The notes under the pieces were generated by a model. The model was not told the origin of the DNA. It was given only the letters and a program-made list of their open reading frames with translations, and searched no databases. Position numbers and translations under genes: made by a program. A stretch of DNA of 64,000 bases from Halocaridina rubra (lineage: Eukaryota > Arthropoda > Malacostraca > Decapoda > Atyidae), in contig JAXCGZ010021070.1 of NCBI GenBank assembly GCA_037179515.1, positions 1 to 64,000 on the forward strand, read 5' to 3'. Numbering within the stretch: position 1 is the stretch's first letter; every line of letters starts with the position of its first letter. Positions 12,079 to 25,567 of this stretch are shown here, one piece after another.

Positions 12079-15000
12079 GCGTATCAGAGAGTCATTTCCT
12101 AAAGCTATCACTATTTTCTAAGAGGAATAATTTCACGAATGGCCCCAGCATATGTATTCAAAAGCACAACAAATAATAAAAATCAGTTTTTTTTTTTATG
12201 CTGAAATACACTCGAGCAACAACAGACAGGTAAAATGATAAATTTACTGGCACAGCAAACAACAACGACAAGTAAAATTATGATATACTGTCGTAAGAAT
12301 AGTGGAATCATCACTCAAAAATTTTCATCAACATGTAAGCACAGTAGAGGTTCTTGTGAAATTTCAACATAATGTACAAAATAACTTTGCTGATACTTCA
12401 TAAGTAAAATATGATGTATACGTACTGTAATACATATTAGAAGACGAATAATTTCTATCAAATTATTATTTATAGCATTTAAGACAATCTGAAATCCGTG
12501 GGATAAAATTAGAACTGCAACAGACAAGGAAAATATGAAATCATACAATGGAAGATTTAGAACACTAAACTCTTTGGAATTGAAAACTATATACCAAAAC
12601 CTTACATGATAGCTCTAAAACTATTTTTTTTTTCTCCAAATAACTGAGGCTTATTAAACTATATCAGAGCACAATAGGGTTTTACATTTTACCCTCTATC
12701 TGTCAATTCTCTACCAAACCCATACCAAATAAGTTTCATAATTTTTTCCCAATCACTTCCAGCTATCATATAATTTTTCCCCAATTACTTCCAGTTCTCA
12801 TATATACAAATACATAACCTCCCAATGTTTCTACACTGTATCTAATATTCACTAATTCCCTACCTGGCCAACATCAATAATTTCCATAAAATTAAACCAG
12901 TTTTCATTTAATGAAGGTTATAAATTGTAACCTTTTAAGCTCAAAGTCATATTATAATAACAGGTCATAAGTACAAGTAATAATATTTAATAAAAAATAC
13001 ATAATATCCAAAAGTTCACGATGATTTAATTTGCATTATATATAAAACAAAATAGTATTTTTTTAATTCTTCATTTAAGTATGCATATAATTTCCGACAA
13101 GCATTTTCAACAGCACCTGTGTTTAGTTCCAGTTCAGACAATTCTAGCCCGGAAGCAGTAAGGGTAGGTGCAACTGGACATTATTGTGGAATTATACGAA
13201 TTCTGCATAGAAATATAATTATATGACTATTACTGCATACGTCAGGAATTTGCCCATAAAATAAAAAAGAACTCTATAGGAACTTGAGTATACAACAGCA
13301 TATGTTGCAAAGCATGTAGGACACTGGTACTCTTTAAAAAGTAAAACAGTAATTATCATCCCAAACCTGATCTGAAATTACTTCCAAATTTAAGAAAGAT
13401 CCAATTTACATTGAAAAAAAAATATAAAAGAAAAATATGCATAGATCTATAATGATTACAGCAAAAACATTCCAAGATCAAAGGTGTTATTATTTTCAAA
13501 TAACATATGGCCATGATGACTCTAAAAATAAAACTATTGACCTACTTTAAAATCTACCAAGGATTGTAAAGAAATTTTATTAGTCGGACAGAGTTTTCCC
13601 ATTTGAAGTTATGTTCCTTGCTGCAACAGATTAACTAAAATCTATTAAGAACTAAACTCTTTATCTACCCCCTACTACATTTATGAATCCCTGTGATTAC
13701 GCAGACAAGACAAAATCACACTCCTGTCTATTCCATTTAAAATGGTTTAAGAAAACATCTAAAAAGAGCTCAAAACTTACTGACCTCCGTTACTTTTAAG
13801 GACCCCTGTGCTTACGTTGATATGACTAAATCACATCCCAATATTGCCAGAGGCAATTCTGTACTGTAGTTGAGGGAAAACTAATAAATATTCTTTTTAT
13901 TTATTGACCTATTCATAACATCTCCTTGCAGTTACTATACATTGATTCTATTAGCTACAATGGCTTCATGACTGCTGCCGAGTGTCCACTATCTGGCCTA
14001 CATTTAAGAGGTAACAGCTGGTGTGGCATCAGCTGCTGCTGCTGTTCAGGTTTGTCTGTCTGTCTATGTATGCAACGGTCCACTACTCTCTCTCTCATGC
14101 CGGTATTGCCCCATTTTCCCTGTTCATATCAACTTTTTACACTAATATACCCATATTTTAATGGTAAACTCGAATGTTAAATACAAGTAGCGAGTATAAC
14201 ACTAATAATGAAGCAAACAGGTGAATGTGGATTGGCTACAATGATGAACAAAATGGATACTGCGAGTTGAACATGAGCTGCCTTCTCCATCATAAAAAAG
14301 AAAAGAAAAATCCTACAGAAATGTATGCACCACAGGAAAGGGTAAATGAAAAACTTTCGTTTCCCTATCAACTGCATGACTAAAAATAGCTGGATTTCAT
14401 TATTCGTATGAAGGTTACTTAGATAAGTAGTAAGGCACTCTTTTCTGCCTCTTGAACTATTCCAAGTATTCAAAGAATTTCAATTATAAGACATAGAGCT
14501 AAAAATATGTTTACTGCGTGTGATTCTTTACGACTACCACACAATGGGAAATAACGAATATCATTCTAATTTCAGCAAGGCCACGGGTGGCCTTGAGTAG
14601 GAATTCGTAAGCATTCTATATATCGAAGGTATCGGTATCGTGCACTCAGCACGTACAAGCAACGTGTATACTGATATATCGGCTGCTAAAAATATGCACC
14701 AAATTCCTTAATTACGAATATATATTTTTCAGATAATTATAAGAGGAATTTCTTAACGCTCTACAAACATAGATTCTAAGCTTTAAATTGGGGATCGAAA
14801 TCGCTTTAAAACGTTAAAATTACACAAAAATCAGAAATATTTCAGAATTACTTAAAAATTTACTTTCTCGATTTCACACCAGCCGTTCACGAACGTCATT
14901 CTAAATACGTATTTTTCTTTAATAAACATTATGAAGGCCAAGTTTCTCTTGAATATGTTAGCATGGACTTTAGCTCTATGTAAGGGTATCGGTTATTCAT

Positions 15001-15159
15001 TAATTATTTGGAAATCAAGAATCACACTTAAGCCACTATAACACATTTACTTTCTCGACATCAGACCAGCCGTTCACCAAATCACAAACATTTGGGTCGT
15101 TTCTTTCAGGGTATTTTTAGCCTCTCTTTAGACATTTAGACCTTATGTATTGTACTTAC

Positions 15160-15282
15160 CCTACTCCTTATGTAATCCTCTATGGCATTGAAGGCCGAAT
15201 CGGTTAATTTCACGTGAAGTAAGGTCAGATTCTGCCTAATATTATTACTCAGTTCGTAACTCCCACACCCTAGCCCCGCCAT
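15160..15282 (-). CDS. ELL: ELL-type transcription elongation factor, first coding exon (partial gene)
   Basis: The ATG at 15282-15280 has a good start context (GAGATGG). The exon encodes 41 residues, MAGLGCGSYELSNNIRQN followed by LTLLHVKLTDSAFNAIEDYI and RSR, then a strong donor AGG|GTAAGT in phase 0. Human ELL begins similarly and has VSVFHVKLTDSALRAFESY at the same distance from its start, so HVKLTDSA..A...Y is the key match. ELL proteins raise RNA polymerase II elongation rate and belong to the super elongation and little elongation complexes in the nucleus. The frame stays open 32 codons upstream to another Met (15378), but that extension is Gly/Arg/Trp/Val-rich and unlike ELL, so the inner Met is preferred. 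Only this exon is visible; the rest of the N-terminal domain and the occludin-like C terminus would lie leftward. Confidence 0.8.
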
Positions 15283-15460
15283 CTCTACACTGCCTGAGAC
15301 GAAACGTCTGACAACCCTTACCCCCCACCCAAGAACCCCCACCAAAGGCCACTTAACCCCACGGCCACCACTCAACACCGTTCCAATAATATTCGGATTT
15401 TACCTTCGAAGTGGAAATAGTATTTTACCTTCGAAGTGGAAATAGTTTTTTTTTTTTGAG
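15283..15460 (-). promoter_or_regulatory. ELL 5' UTR and promoter-proximal region
   Basis: Immediately upstream of the ELL start the DNA becomes C/G-rich (15283-15370) against AT-rich surroundings, as at a CpG-type promoter. Further out, a 24-bp sequence (TTTTACCTTCGAAGTGGAAA plus TAGT) occurs twice in tandem at 15398-15421 and 15423-15446. No TATA box could be separated from background. The transcription start was not determined. Confidence 0.4.
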
Positions 15461-15614
15461 ATGGATAAATTATATCTTTAATTGTCGCTCCTGTATTCGT
15501 CTTCTTATTTAATGAATGTAAATGGATGTAAAAAAAAATTAAATTCAAACAAAATACATAAGGGGAGATAATGGATTCAATATTACATTATCGCTCAAAG
15601 AGTTTGCTCTATTG

Positions 15615-15796
<182 letters not shown>

Positions 15797-16259
15797 TTTG
15801 CAAATAATTATTGGTGAATTTCATATGGTTGTAATTTGGAGTTTCCAGCCAAAAACCGCCTCATAAAATGCATATTGACTGAATTAAAGGGAAAACTGAA
15901 TGATAACCGAACGAATAATGTATTAAGATATTGCTGAATCCACTTATTTAAAAAAAGGAAAATAAATATTCGTGAAGATAATTTAACAATGGTACTGTTT
16001 GTATACAGGGTGAGGCTGAATCAAAAAGAAAATTTACCAAAAGTCAATTCATTGGTTATATAGTCTGTCATAAAGACAGATATTATAAAACTTTTTGATG
16101 CAATACAGTTCTAATATATTTAAAATCAAATTAACAGATGGGTATTAGGGGACATTATAATTTAGCGCTTTTTTTTTTTTTTTTTTGCTCAAGTCAACTC
16201 CTCGACAATTACATTTTAAATAATTCATTCATCTTATGCTTATCATATTTTCTCTCCCT

Positions 16260-16378
<119 letters not shown>

Positions 16379-17277
16379 AAAGTATTTTATGATATTTTAG
16401 AACACTTGTTTCTTGTAATTCATGCCATGATGAGCTCGCAAAGGCTTAAATAATACAATAATAAAAATTTTGATGACAGTATATTATTAAATTTCAAACA
16501 CAACTGTACAATTACGTACAACAAATACACTAATAGACAAAAAAATAGAAAAATATAATTATTAAAAAATGCAAAAAGAGAACAGCTGTGTAAAATTACA
16601 ATGAAACTGATTCAATTTAATGAACTAAATTTTTTTTCCCAGATATCCCAGAAATACGTAAATAAACATTCACTCGGCCAAAATGTTAAGATACTTATAT
16701 ATTGTCTAACTGATGTTTAATAACTTAAAAATGTAATTTTATACATTATAATAAAAACTTTGTTATCTAATGAAATTGTATGCGGATAATAGCTGATAAA
16801 AACATTATCTCAATGTTTCGTTGACATCGTTTGCAAAGACTTTACGCACTCCCTTTGATTTTTAGCCTTGGAAAATATTTAAATGCATTTTCTATCACAG
16901 TATATGACAAAATTAATACAAAAAACGTTAATTCTGCTCTTAAAATTATTTTATTATGAAAAAATACGTAGGAATGAAGATGATATAAAATATTTAGCAA
17001 ATTTAAGAGTAAAAATTTTCTTCCGATTAATAAAAATAATTATTATTTTATCGGCTAAAACAATCTTTTCATATATATGACCAATATCATTTATATATTT
17101 TTTCTGTAGCCTAATCCTTCTTTAATCTAGGGTCTCTGTTTTTAACTAGACCTGATATCCCACTGGTAACGCTTTTATCTATACATATTTTTCATGCTAT
17201 ATAAACCATCTTACAAACGTTTCCTTCCCGAACCTTTCTCATATATAGTTTAATCATCTACTAGTGCTAAACAGACT

Positions 17278-17355
<78 letters not shown>

Positions 17356-17487
17356 TAGGAAAAAGCCAATTAAAGGAAAAAAATGAAGTACTAATTAATT
17401 TCGTGACCTTTTCTGCCCTCTCAAAGATGTTTTCTTTAATGGGCTTTCCCTACCATTTTAGACTGTATGGTAACAGTTCAATGTTAT

Positions 17488-17851
<364 letters not shown>

Positions 17852-17853
17852 GG

Positions 17854-17892
<39 letters not shown>

Positions 17893-18589
17893 ATGAGTCT
17901 GGTATCAATTGATATGACAGCAACACGTATCAAAGAAATCTTGAAATTTATTCAGTATTAATTAGGAATTGTAGTCATCAAAATGTAATTAATCCATGGT
18001 TGTTCCTTTCATAAACCAATTAATGTTTCCTGAAGACTTGTATCTAGTATGACACAAGAGAAAAGTGAATGCATTTTATTTGGACTTTAAAACATGTTAA
18101 AGATATTTAATATGCAATCAGTAAATATTCATTTAGTATTACTTAGGAATTACTCTTTGTTCTAATGATACTGTGCTGCTCAGATGTCAACACTCTTTTC
18201 TCCCCAGACACAGGAATCGGAAGAAAATTCTAAGTCCTCGATATATTTGATTCCTCTCAATATACACACATTTTTTTACAACACACAATAACCCTTTGAT
18301 ATTAACTAGAGATCTTGTGTTTATGAGCTACTACAGTCATACTGCTGTGTCTTTTTATTCAAGGTAAAACACTGCAGTCAAATTTATAGGAGCTGCTTTC
18401 ACACAAGTGCTTATTTCTACATGAGTATCTAATTTTCTATAAGAGCATTATAAATGGATATTGCCATATCCAAAATTCCAACACTTGAAGCTAAAATGAC
18501 TAATATGATGAGGTAAACAATGAATTTCCAATAACTTGGTATGTTACATGAATTGAGATTTCTGGATATCTGGGAGTACTTGGTAATCA

Positions 18590-19050
18590 AAAAGTAGAGA
18601 TAAACCACAGATATGGAGAAAGGGTAAAAGTACTGGAGGCACCATAAGAAGAGATTTACATATCAATCAAAACTGATTTGACGGAAGTTGTTCGTAAATT
18701 ACTGTATGGTAGCAAGTGCTGTACCATGAACACAGATGAGTAAAATAATAGTGACTTGAAAGAATGAAAAACCAAATGGTACCACAAGGCGATGAAAGAA
18801 TGAATTAAGAACGGTGTGCGGAAACAAGAAAAACTTAAGGATGAAGTTAAACAATTATACTTTTTATGGTTCTGACATATTGAAAAAATGGACATTGAGA
18901 GATTAGCAGAGGGTATATATGATGATTGTTTATTGGGCATTTGAACAAGACATAGCCAAAGTAATGTAAGAACACTGTTCAGGAATGGATTGGCATCAAA
19001 ATACGTTGTTCTATTGATAATATGAACTAACATTAGAGTGTATACAACTT
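18590..19050 (+). mobile_element. LINE relic, reverse-transcriptase C-terminal region
   Basis: Plus-strand frames with stops and shifts read LLYGSKCCTMNTDE near 18695, then a phrase like FWHIEKMD near 18870 and NVRTLFRNGLASKY near 18970. This is the order found at the C-terminal end of RTE-like or similar LINE proteins (YG.E.W.., GH..RM). Heavily decayed. Confidence 0.42.
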
Positions 19051-21429
19051 GACCAAGGTGAAAAGGGGAAAACTGATTTTACTTGTCTTTTATTTCCTAT
19101 GGATATGACTAACTTATTGAGTCTGGTGGAAAAGGCATTATGTTTGAAAAGATTAAATATTATATTATTTTAGCAATTCAATTTATACTCATTCAATTCT
19201 CCCAAGGCAGCTAAAAGGGAATCACCAAAGGAAGAAGCAAGAATTAATGTTTACAATCCCTAAAGGTGGGGGGGGGTGAAGGAATTTTATAATCATAGTC
19301 TTTGTTGTAAGTCGTGACGAAAAGAGCTAAGGGACGGTATTTTCTCTCTCAATTGTTTTCTTTTATATTCCTGATAACATGAAGAAGAGTCGTTGAAGGA
19401 CCCTTAATACTTTACTTCTTTTGCTACAGTATACCACCCAATTGGTTTCGACGGGATAAGGTATCTAAAATAATAAAACTATATAATTTAAGATTTTGAA
19501 CGTTTGAATTAAAAAATATTTTCACAGGCAACAACAATTTCAATAATAAGTATTAATACTTACCCAAATTTTAAGGAGGATAATGAAACATAAAGTACAT
19601 ATAAGTTTCATTGACAAAGAATTATAATGATTGAATTATATATACATTTGATAACATGGGCACTGAATATGGTGTATATATGATACAAAAGGACAAAACA
19701 CTCAGACTGTTATAGTAAATCAATGCATCTGAAAATTGGTTTTAAGTAGCAAAGGAAAATTATATGGATAGGATACATATGAATTCATAAATATGGGTGA
19801 AACTTACTCAAATCATTGCGTAGATAATGCAATTGTACTTGAAGATCAGCACCAATGCATATGTATCAGTCGTGATCATCACTTCAAAATTCAATTAAAT
19901 AAACTCTAAAGTATCTTTAAAATAATTACGTGCTGAGACAACTGATATCAAGTTACCCACTTTTTATAAGTAATACAAACATTATTACTTTACAGAATGA
20001 AATATGAGACTAAGTTTAGAAAAAGTCATAACATCATGCAGGAGTTTTTTATTTGATATAAACAAGGGGAAAGTGTCAATACTGCATAGGAAAATTTATT
20101 AAAACATTAGTGGGTTGAGGAGAAACGTTATGAGAAAGGTACTTCTTGCTGTAGTGGATGAAGGCAGATTATTGTCCAGGTGCAACCAAGTGATATGATT
20201 TCAATTTTAGGATTTACACCTCTATATAACTACCATGACTATGAATATGTCTACTCACATATCATTATGCTCTAAACCACTCTCACCCCATCTAAACTCC
20301 AGATGCATACTTCTTTCTTACTATTCTAACATGTACCCCACCAACTTGCATACAATCCAATCAACATTCCACTACTCTGAACTGTTATACTATTTCTGGA
20401 AATATCTCCATAGCCTTTGCAATAATAAAACAGCGGCAAAGACAAAAGTTACAATTAATCATTCATTTCTATGTATATCACTATCATGACCTGCCACTCT
20501 CTTGCAGTCATGACTGCAGTACTGAACCAAGGAGGTGAGTTAAAACTATACACTAAGTCAAAAATACCTTCATCAGCAAAAACTGCAACTAAAATTAGGA
20601 CTAGTAATAAATTTTCTAAAGAAAATTTTGATACTAATAATACACAACACTCCTGAGGTTAATGTAACATAAATATGAAAAAAATAATAATTATTAGATC
20701 AAGTTATCTAAAAATTTACTTGAATAATCAGCTACTTAATTTTTCAACTCAACGCACCTTTTGAGCAGACATATTTTCCTCCAAAACTGTTTTTTAAACC
20801 TATTTTAGCAAACAACTTCATGGCTTAGTCATCTGGAATAAAAACAAGACATCTTAGTATTCCAAACTAAAATGTAGGAGAGAAAATATAAATACAAGGA
20901 AAAATAATGATCCATGAACTGTGGTTATTTACTGTTTGGTTGAAGGCATATCATGTAAGAACATGGGCATAATCATCTGGGGAGATCATTAAAGAAAATG
21001 GAATGGTATTTTTCAATCATTACAAAATATCTTTAAGTAATATAAAGTATACCATCTCAATTACACAAAGAAGTTCAATATACAAGCTTCAATTAAGAAA
21101 AAACTATCACACTTTTAAGTAGTAGACTACCAATATATCCAGCAACCACAACTTAGGGAGTGAAGAGCATACCATTAGGATATCCCCTTATACACTACTA
21201 TATATCACACTACAGTCCATAAATTACATTACCCAATACCTTGAAGAGTATGAAAACGATCACCAAATTGTCACAAGAAACCATATTTGTAACATCGTAA
21301 CACTAAACACTGTGCCTTAACTTCTCAATATAGTTTCCCAAGAAAAACAACTCAAATTTGAATGGCAGTAAATACTACCTATAATAGGTATGAATCATAC
21401 GTATTATGGTTTTACATTACCCTGCCTTG

Positions 21430-21435
21430 TTTAAT
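21430..21435 (-). promoter_or_regulatory. Candidate poly(A) signal of the CCPG1-like gene
   Basis: ATTAAA on the minus strand, about 270 nt past the stop codon, is the first poly(A)-type hexamer found downstream. There is no strong GU-rich element after it. A later AATAAA near 20047-20052 is an alternative that would give a 1.6-kb 3' UTR. Confidence 0.25.
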
Positions 21436-21701
21436 AGACAAGCAGTAATCTTAAATACTCTATGTGAATATAAGCTTGTGCTTTTCATAATGCTAATAAT
21501 ATCTAAAGGAATATATGAGATGGTGAGAAGTCAATCACAGTCACAAAATGCATCTCTAAGAAAAGCTACCAAAAACAAAGACATTAAATGAATGTCGTTA
21601 AATCAAAAAGAAATAATATGACAGTATTGGTTTTTTCACACAAAGCTCTCACCTTAAAAATTTTTAAAGCCATTAACACAAAAACCTAAATCTACTAATA
21701 C

Positions 21702-23048
21702 CTAACGATAAAAAGCCTTTCCACCAGTTGCATCCACATTGGGAATGACCCATTCTCTCTGCCCATGACTTCTTTTGTGGTAACCATAATAGTTACCACT
21801 TCTCCTGGAATGATAATAACTTTCTCTATCATCATCATCGTCGTCATCAAACCTTACGTAACGCCTGTGGGTTTCTTGCTTTTCATATCTATCGTGCCCA
21901 TATTTATCATGATTAGCGTACTGTTGCGCATTTCCCTCCCAAGTATCTCTGCTGTCTTTACGTGCCCTAGCTCTGTCAAACATCCACTGCGCTTTCAGTT
22001 CACTATTTCTAATTTTATTCCTATCCTTTGCCCTTTCAAAAAACCAGTCTGATCTATGCTGCTCTTTACGGATTTCTTCCCGTCCGGCTGCTCGTCTTTC
22101 AGACCAATCCCAACCAGGAATTTTTGTATGATTCTTACCACGTCGTCGAATAAACGCTTTCTTAGGCCCTGCGTATTCTCTGTGAAAATTCTTCTTGGAC
22201 GGAGCACGCCAATGACGCATTATTCCTTTCCTTGAGTGTTCATCATCATCGTGTTTAACATGTTTTCTCCTTTTGTGCCTATCATCATCATCATCGTCGT
22301 CGTCATCGTCATCATCATCTTCGTCGTCGTCATCATCATCATCACGCTTTCTATACTTTCTTCTTCTGTGCCTTCGATCGTCATCATCATCACTGTCATC
22401 GTCATCATCGTCGTCATCATCATCCTTGTATCTCTTATTATATTTGTTATACTGTCCTTTATAGAATCTGTGACTGTCATCATTTTCTTGCATTCTTCCA
22501 CCTCTCCCATCTCTTCGGTCAAAATCTTTGGATTCCTCCTCTCGACGTTTTCTGGCTCTCTCTCGCTCTCTTTCTTCTCTTTCCTGTTTTTCCTTTTCTT
22601 CGCGTTCTCTGGCTTCCCTTTCCTTTTTCTGTGCTTCCCTCTTTTCTTTCTTCTCATCCTGATCACTATATCTTGTTCGTCTTGACCTTTCCTTCTTTTC
22701 CACTTTACTCTCTTTTTTCTCCACATTCTTTTTACCCTTATCTTTCGTCTTTTTGTCTTCCGGTGTCTTTTTCCTGTCTCCGCCGTCCCCACCATCACCC
22801 TTTCCAGACTTAGATGGTCTCGAGGGCAAAATCTTTTCTTCAGGAACCACTTCTTCTTCCTCCTCCTCCTCTTCTTCTTCTTCTTCATCTTCTGTTACAA
22901 CTTCTTCAGCTTCTTCTTCTTCTTCATCTGCTTGATCTTCATCCGTTAAAACTGCCATAAAGATTTCGGCCTCAGGATGTTCTGGATCTTCACCATCATC
23001 ACCAGCTGCAATGTGCACAATTTCTCCAGGCTGCACATCAACTTCAGC
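21702..23048 (-). CDS. CCPG1-like: CCPG1-like terminal coding exon: charged tail, poly-Glu/poly-Asp, Trp-repeat
   Basis: Residues 1047-1494 and the TAG stop at 21704-21702. Acceptor ATTTATACTGTAG|, phase 0. Order: a short folded-looking start (AEVDVQPGEIVHIAAGDDGE); poly-Glu (about 1088-1114); a Lys/Glu/Arg helix (about 1135-1225, possibly a single alpha-helix); two poly-Asp blocks (1255-1270, 1282-1302) separated by an Arg/Lys patch; three 20-residue repeats with Trp at 1361, 1381 and 1401 (DWSERRA, DWFFERA, QWMFDRA); and a Tyr/His/Arg/Asp-rich end finishing EWVIPNVDATGGKAFYR. GAT and GAC are mixed in the Asp runs. In the inferred topology all of this faces the ER lumen, where vertebrate CCPG1 contacts cargo; acidic runs could also bind calcium (inference). 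Confidence 0.85.
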   Translation of the reverse strand, partial: AEVDVQPGEIVHIAAGDDGEDPEHPEAEIFMAVLTDEDQADEEEEEAEEVVTEDEEEEEEEEEEEEVVPEEKILPSRPSKSGKGDGGDGGDRKKTPEDKKTKDKGKKNVEKKESKVEKKERSRRTRYSDQDEKKEKREAQKKEREAREREEKEKQEREERERERARKRREEESKDFDRRDGRGGRMQENDDSHRFYKGQYNKYNKRYKDDDDDDDDDDSDDDDDRRHRRRKYRKRDDDDDDDEDDDDDDDDDDDDDRHKRRKHVKHDDDEHSRKGIMRHWRAPSKKNFHREYAGPKKAFIRRRGKNHTKIPGWDWSERRAAGREEIRKEQHRSDWFFERAKDRNKIRNSELKAQWMFDRARARKDSRDTWEGNAQQYANHDKYGHDRYEKQETHRRYVRFDDDDDDDRESYYHSRRSGNYYGYHKRSHGQREWVIPNVDATGGKAFYR

Positions 23049-24336
23049 CTACAGTATAAATTGAAGTCTTTATGAGGGTGGCGGTTTCTTTACTAAATAT
23101 ATTAAGTGTTTCATGGTTAACAGCTAAAATAATATAAATGATAACAACTGCCTATAAGTAAGGAGAATGATGTGAAAATTAGAGCATACTGCAATAAATG
23201 ATATATAAGAATAAATGTATACCTCCTTTTTTGTGAAACATGACGAATGAATATCCCTCAGTATTGTTAATTTGAAATCACATATAAAACCATAATAACA
23301 ATAATGCAAGTTAACCAAAGCATTATAAAACACCTACATAATATTATTTTCATGTATTATCCTGAATGTATTATTTAAAAATATATATCTTTATAACAAT
23401 AAAGTCTTTTAGAATAAACAATGCGAAAATAAATCATACCTACAGCACAAGCTAAATAGCCAAGTGTATAGGAAAGATATAAATATTTAGGCTAAGAGAG
23501 AAAGCTATGCTATCACTCAAACAATACTTACAGTTGCAAGATGTAAAGTTCAGATAACCATTAATATGTTAACTTTAATTCAACTAAAGCCATCAACTTA
23601 ACTAGGAATGCATTGTCAAATATGTTGGTTTAATGCTTTCATCAAATAATATATTGATATATCAAATGTATTTACTCCACGATTAGATTTTCTTTATTAT
23701 TAATGAAGTCTGCAATTTACTTACTCTAAATTGGTATTATTATTTTCAGATCTAGCCACTCAAATTTGTATTCAAAGGCAAATTTGTTCCACCACTCTCT
23801 TGTACATATATTTTTATTTTAACAAATTATAAGATTAGCTAATGATGAAAAAAAAAGTTTCAATCAATATAAATTTTTACTTAAAGACAACGTAGCTACT
23901 TATATATGCATAAGGTGAGCACAAAAGGAAATAAGGAGTTTTTATGAGTAAGGTATGTGTACAAGAAGAAATATTATGTAGCTTAAAGCAAAGTTTAGTC
24001 ACAGATAAAATTTACCAATATTGTAACATTGGTCATTAAGTTTCCATTTCCTACTCTCTAAGCTAAAAACCCGTTATTCTTAAAAATATGAAAATATGAT
24101 AAGAGCACCCTTGCTCGTCTTTTTGAAATGTGATTAATAATTCCACTGTACTCACAATAATATGCTATATGTATATGAAGCACTATTTAATGTTGCATAA
24201 AAGTATTTACTATGTGTTATCAAGAAACAAAGAATAACCTCTGATTGCTAAAAGCACATAAAAAGTATTCTAAATAAATAAATAACACAAAAAAAGCAAT
24301 TTGCGTCCAGTGAATGAAAAGTACTAATATTCCTAC

Positions 24337-24558
24337 CTCTAACTCTTTCCAAGTTTTGTCAAACTGCGTATGAAGAGCAGAGAAACGTTCGGCTAATGTG
24401 CTGATTGTCTTGTCCACAGTTGCTTTACCACGTTTCATGATGTTGTTTTGGCCGATTTCTTTCAACTTGTTAATAACATTGACAATAACTCGGTTCATTT
24501 TGCCAAGAGTATCTTGTCCAACAGCAGCAATATTCGAAGGATGGCTCAAGGTTTTCAC
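24337..24558 (-). CDS. CCPG1-like: CCPG1-like coding exon 16: helical luminal segment
   Basis: Residues 973-1046, phase 0-0. Acceptor AGTACTACCTTCAG| and donor GAGTTAGAG|GTAGGA. The peptide has long amphipathic helices (NRVIVNVINKLKEIGQNNIM; TVDKTISTLAERFSALHTQF; DKTWKELE). The position and pattern match the helical region between the coiled coil and the C-terminal part of CCPG1. No catalytic residues are apparent. Confidence 0.8.
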
Positions 24559-25492
24559 CTGAAGGTAGTACTGGAAAGTAAGTCTATGTATTTATCACTT
24601 ACATGCTTACTTTTGCATTACTGCAATTCTTTAACATGACCAGCAGGAGAATACCTTTCAGGTATTTTGAGTAAACTCAAATGTAACAACATCTCAACCA
24701 GAATAGTCCTAAAGAAGGTGACCGTGGTACATACAGTACTTGGATATAGCAAATACAGATTCTATTGCAAAAGTGTAATAGCTTGTAAGGCATAGGAAAA
24801 AACATTAAATGTTGCTGATATTTTTCAGAGCTTCTGTTTACGCAGGTGTAGCCCATTCCAATGCTCCATTTTGTTACTACTCTCATACAGAGATGGGCCT
24901 TTCTTTTGAAGGCCTCCATTTTTGGGTGCTCTGTTAATTTTGCGGTCTGCCCTACTCAGTGGTACCAAATTCTTTCTGATGCGGGTGAATAAAAAATTAT
25001 GATATAAAATGTGCTGATGTAGGTAGAAATCGGCTATACTGTATTTGGCGTTTTCTTTGCCCTGATATGTTGCCCTCATATATACCTGAATCGAGATCTA
25101 TTTAAAAGTATATTAGTTCTCAGCAATGCCGCCAAGATGAGGGACCTACTGAAAGTCTCTTTCCATTAATCAGACTATATCAATTAATACTGACTCAGTA
25201 TATACCACGTAAGTCTTCAAGAACTCAAATTTAGGCATTCTAGGCTCATGTAACAGTGATTTTTAAAAGAGCTTTACTCTCACGCCTAACAGGGTGGCAA
25301 AACTATAACAAAAATTACTCTTGAATATTGAGGGGGTGCTTTATATTCATTATGCTTTATAAATATGTAAATTTGTTGCAGAAGTGTGTATATTCAAATT
25401 CTCTTAATAGACAATATATATGTATAAGTCAGAATCACTTCATATATAACCAAATATAGGAAATAAGTAAAATCAACCATAATGACTACTAC

Positions 25493-25567
25493 CTGATCCC
25501 ACTTATTACTCAACGATGACTTAATCTGGGAGAACTTTGTTCGAGCAACATTAAGCTTCTGCTGAGC
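25493..25567 (-). CDS. CCPG1-like: CCPG1-like coding exon 15 (75 nt)
   Basis: Residues 948-972, phase 0-0. Acceptor TTCTCTTTCAG| and donor GATCAG|GTAGTA. It encodes AQQKLNVARTKFSQIKSSLS and then NKWDQ, an amphipathic helix like the repeated K..F.... helices downstream of the coiled coil in CCPG1 (SVKETFDAMKNSTKEF-type). In-frame skipping would be tolerated. Confidence 0.75.

Noticed and set aside
13900..14180. Minus-strand frame with a Gln run (CAG repeat), considered as an ELL exon
   Set aside because: No ELL similarity, no pyrimidine tract at the needed acceptor, and stops on both sides.
15283..15378. Upstream in-frame Met (15378) as the ELL start
   Set aside because: The added 32 residues are unlike ELL, and the inner Met aligns with the known N terminus and has a better start context.
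22220..22935. Several long open frames antisense to or out of frame with the terminal CCPG1-like exon (for example 22236-22685 plus, 22220-22888 minus)
   Set aside because: They arise from the Asp/Glu/Lys codon bias of the real exon (poly-Ser, poly-Ile/Val, poly-Met/Thr readings) and have no independent homology.
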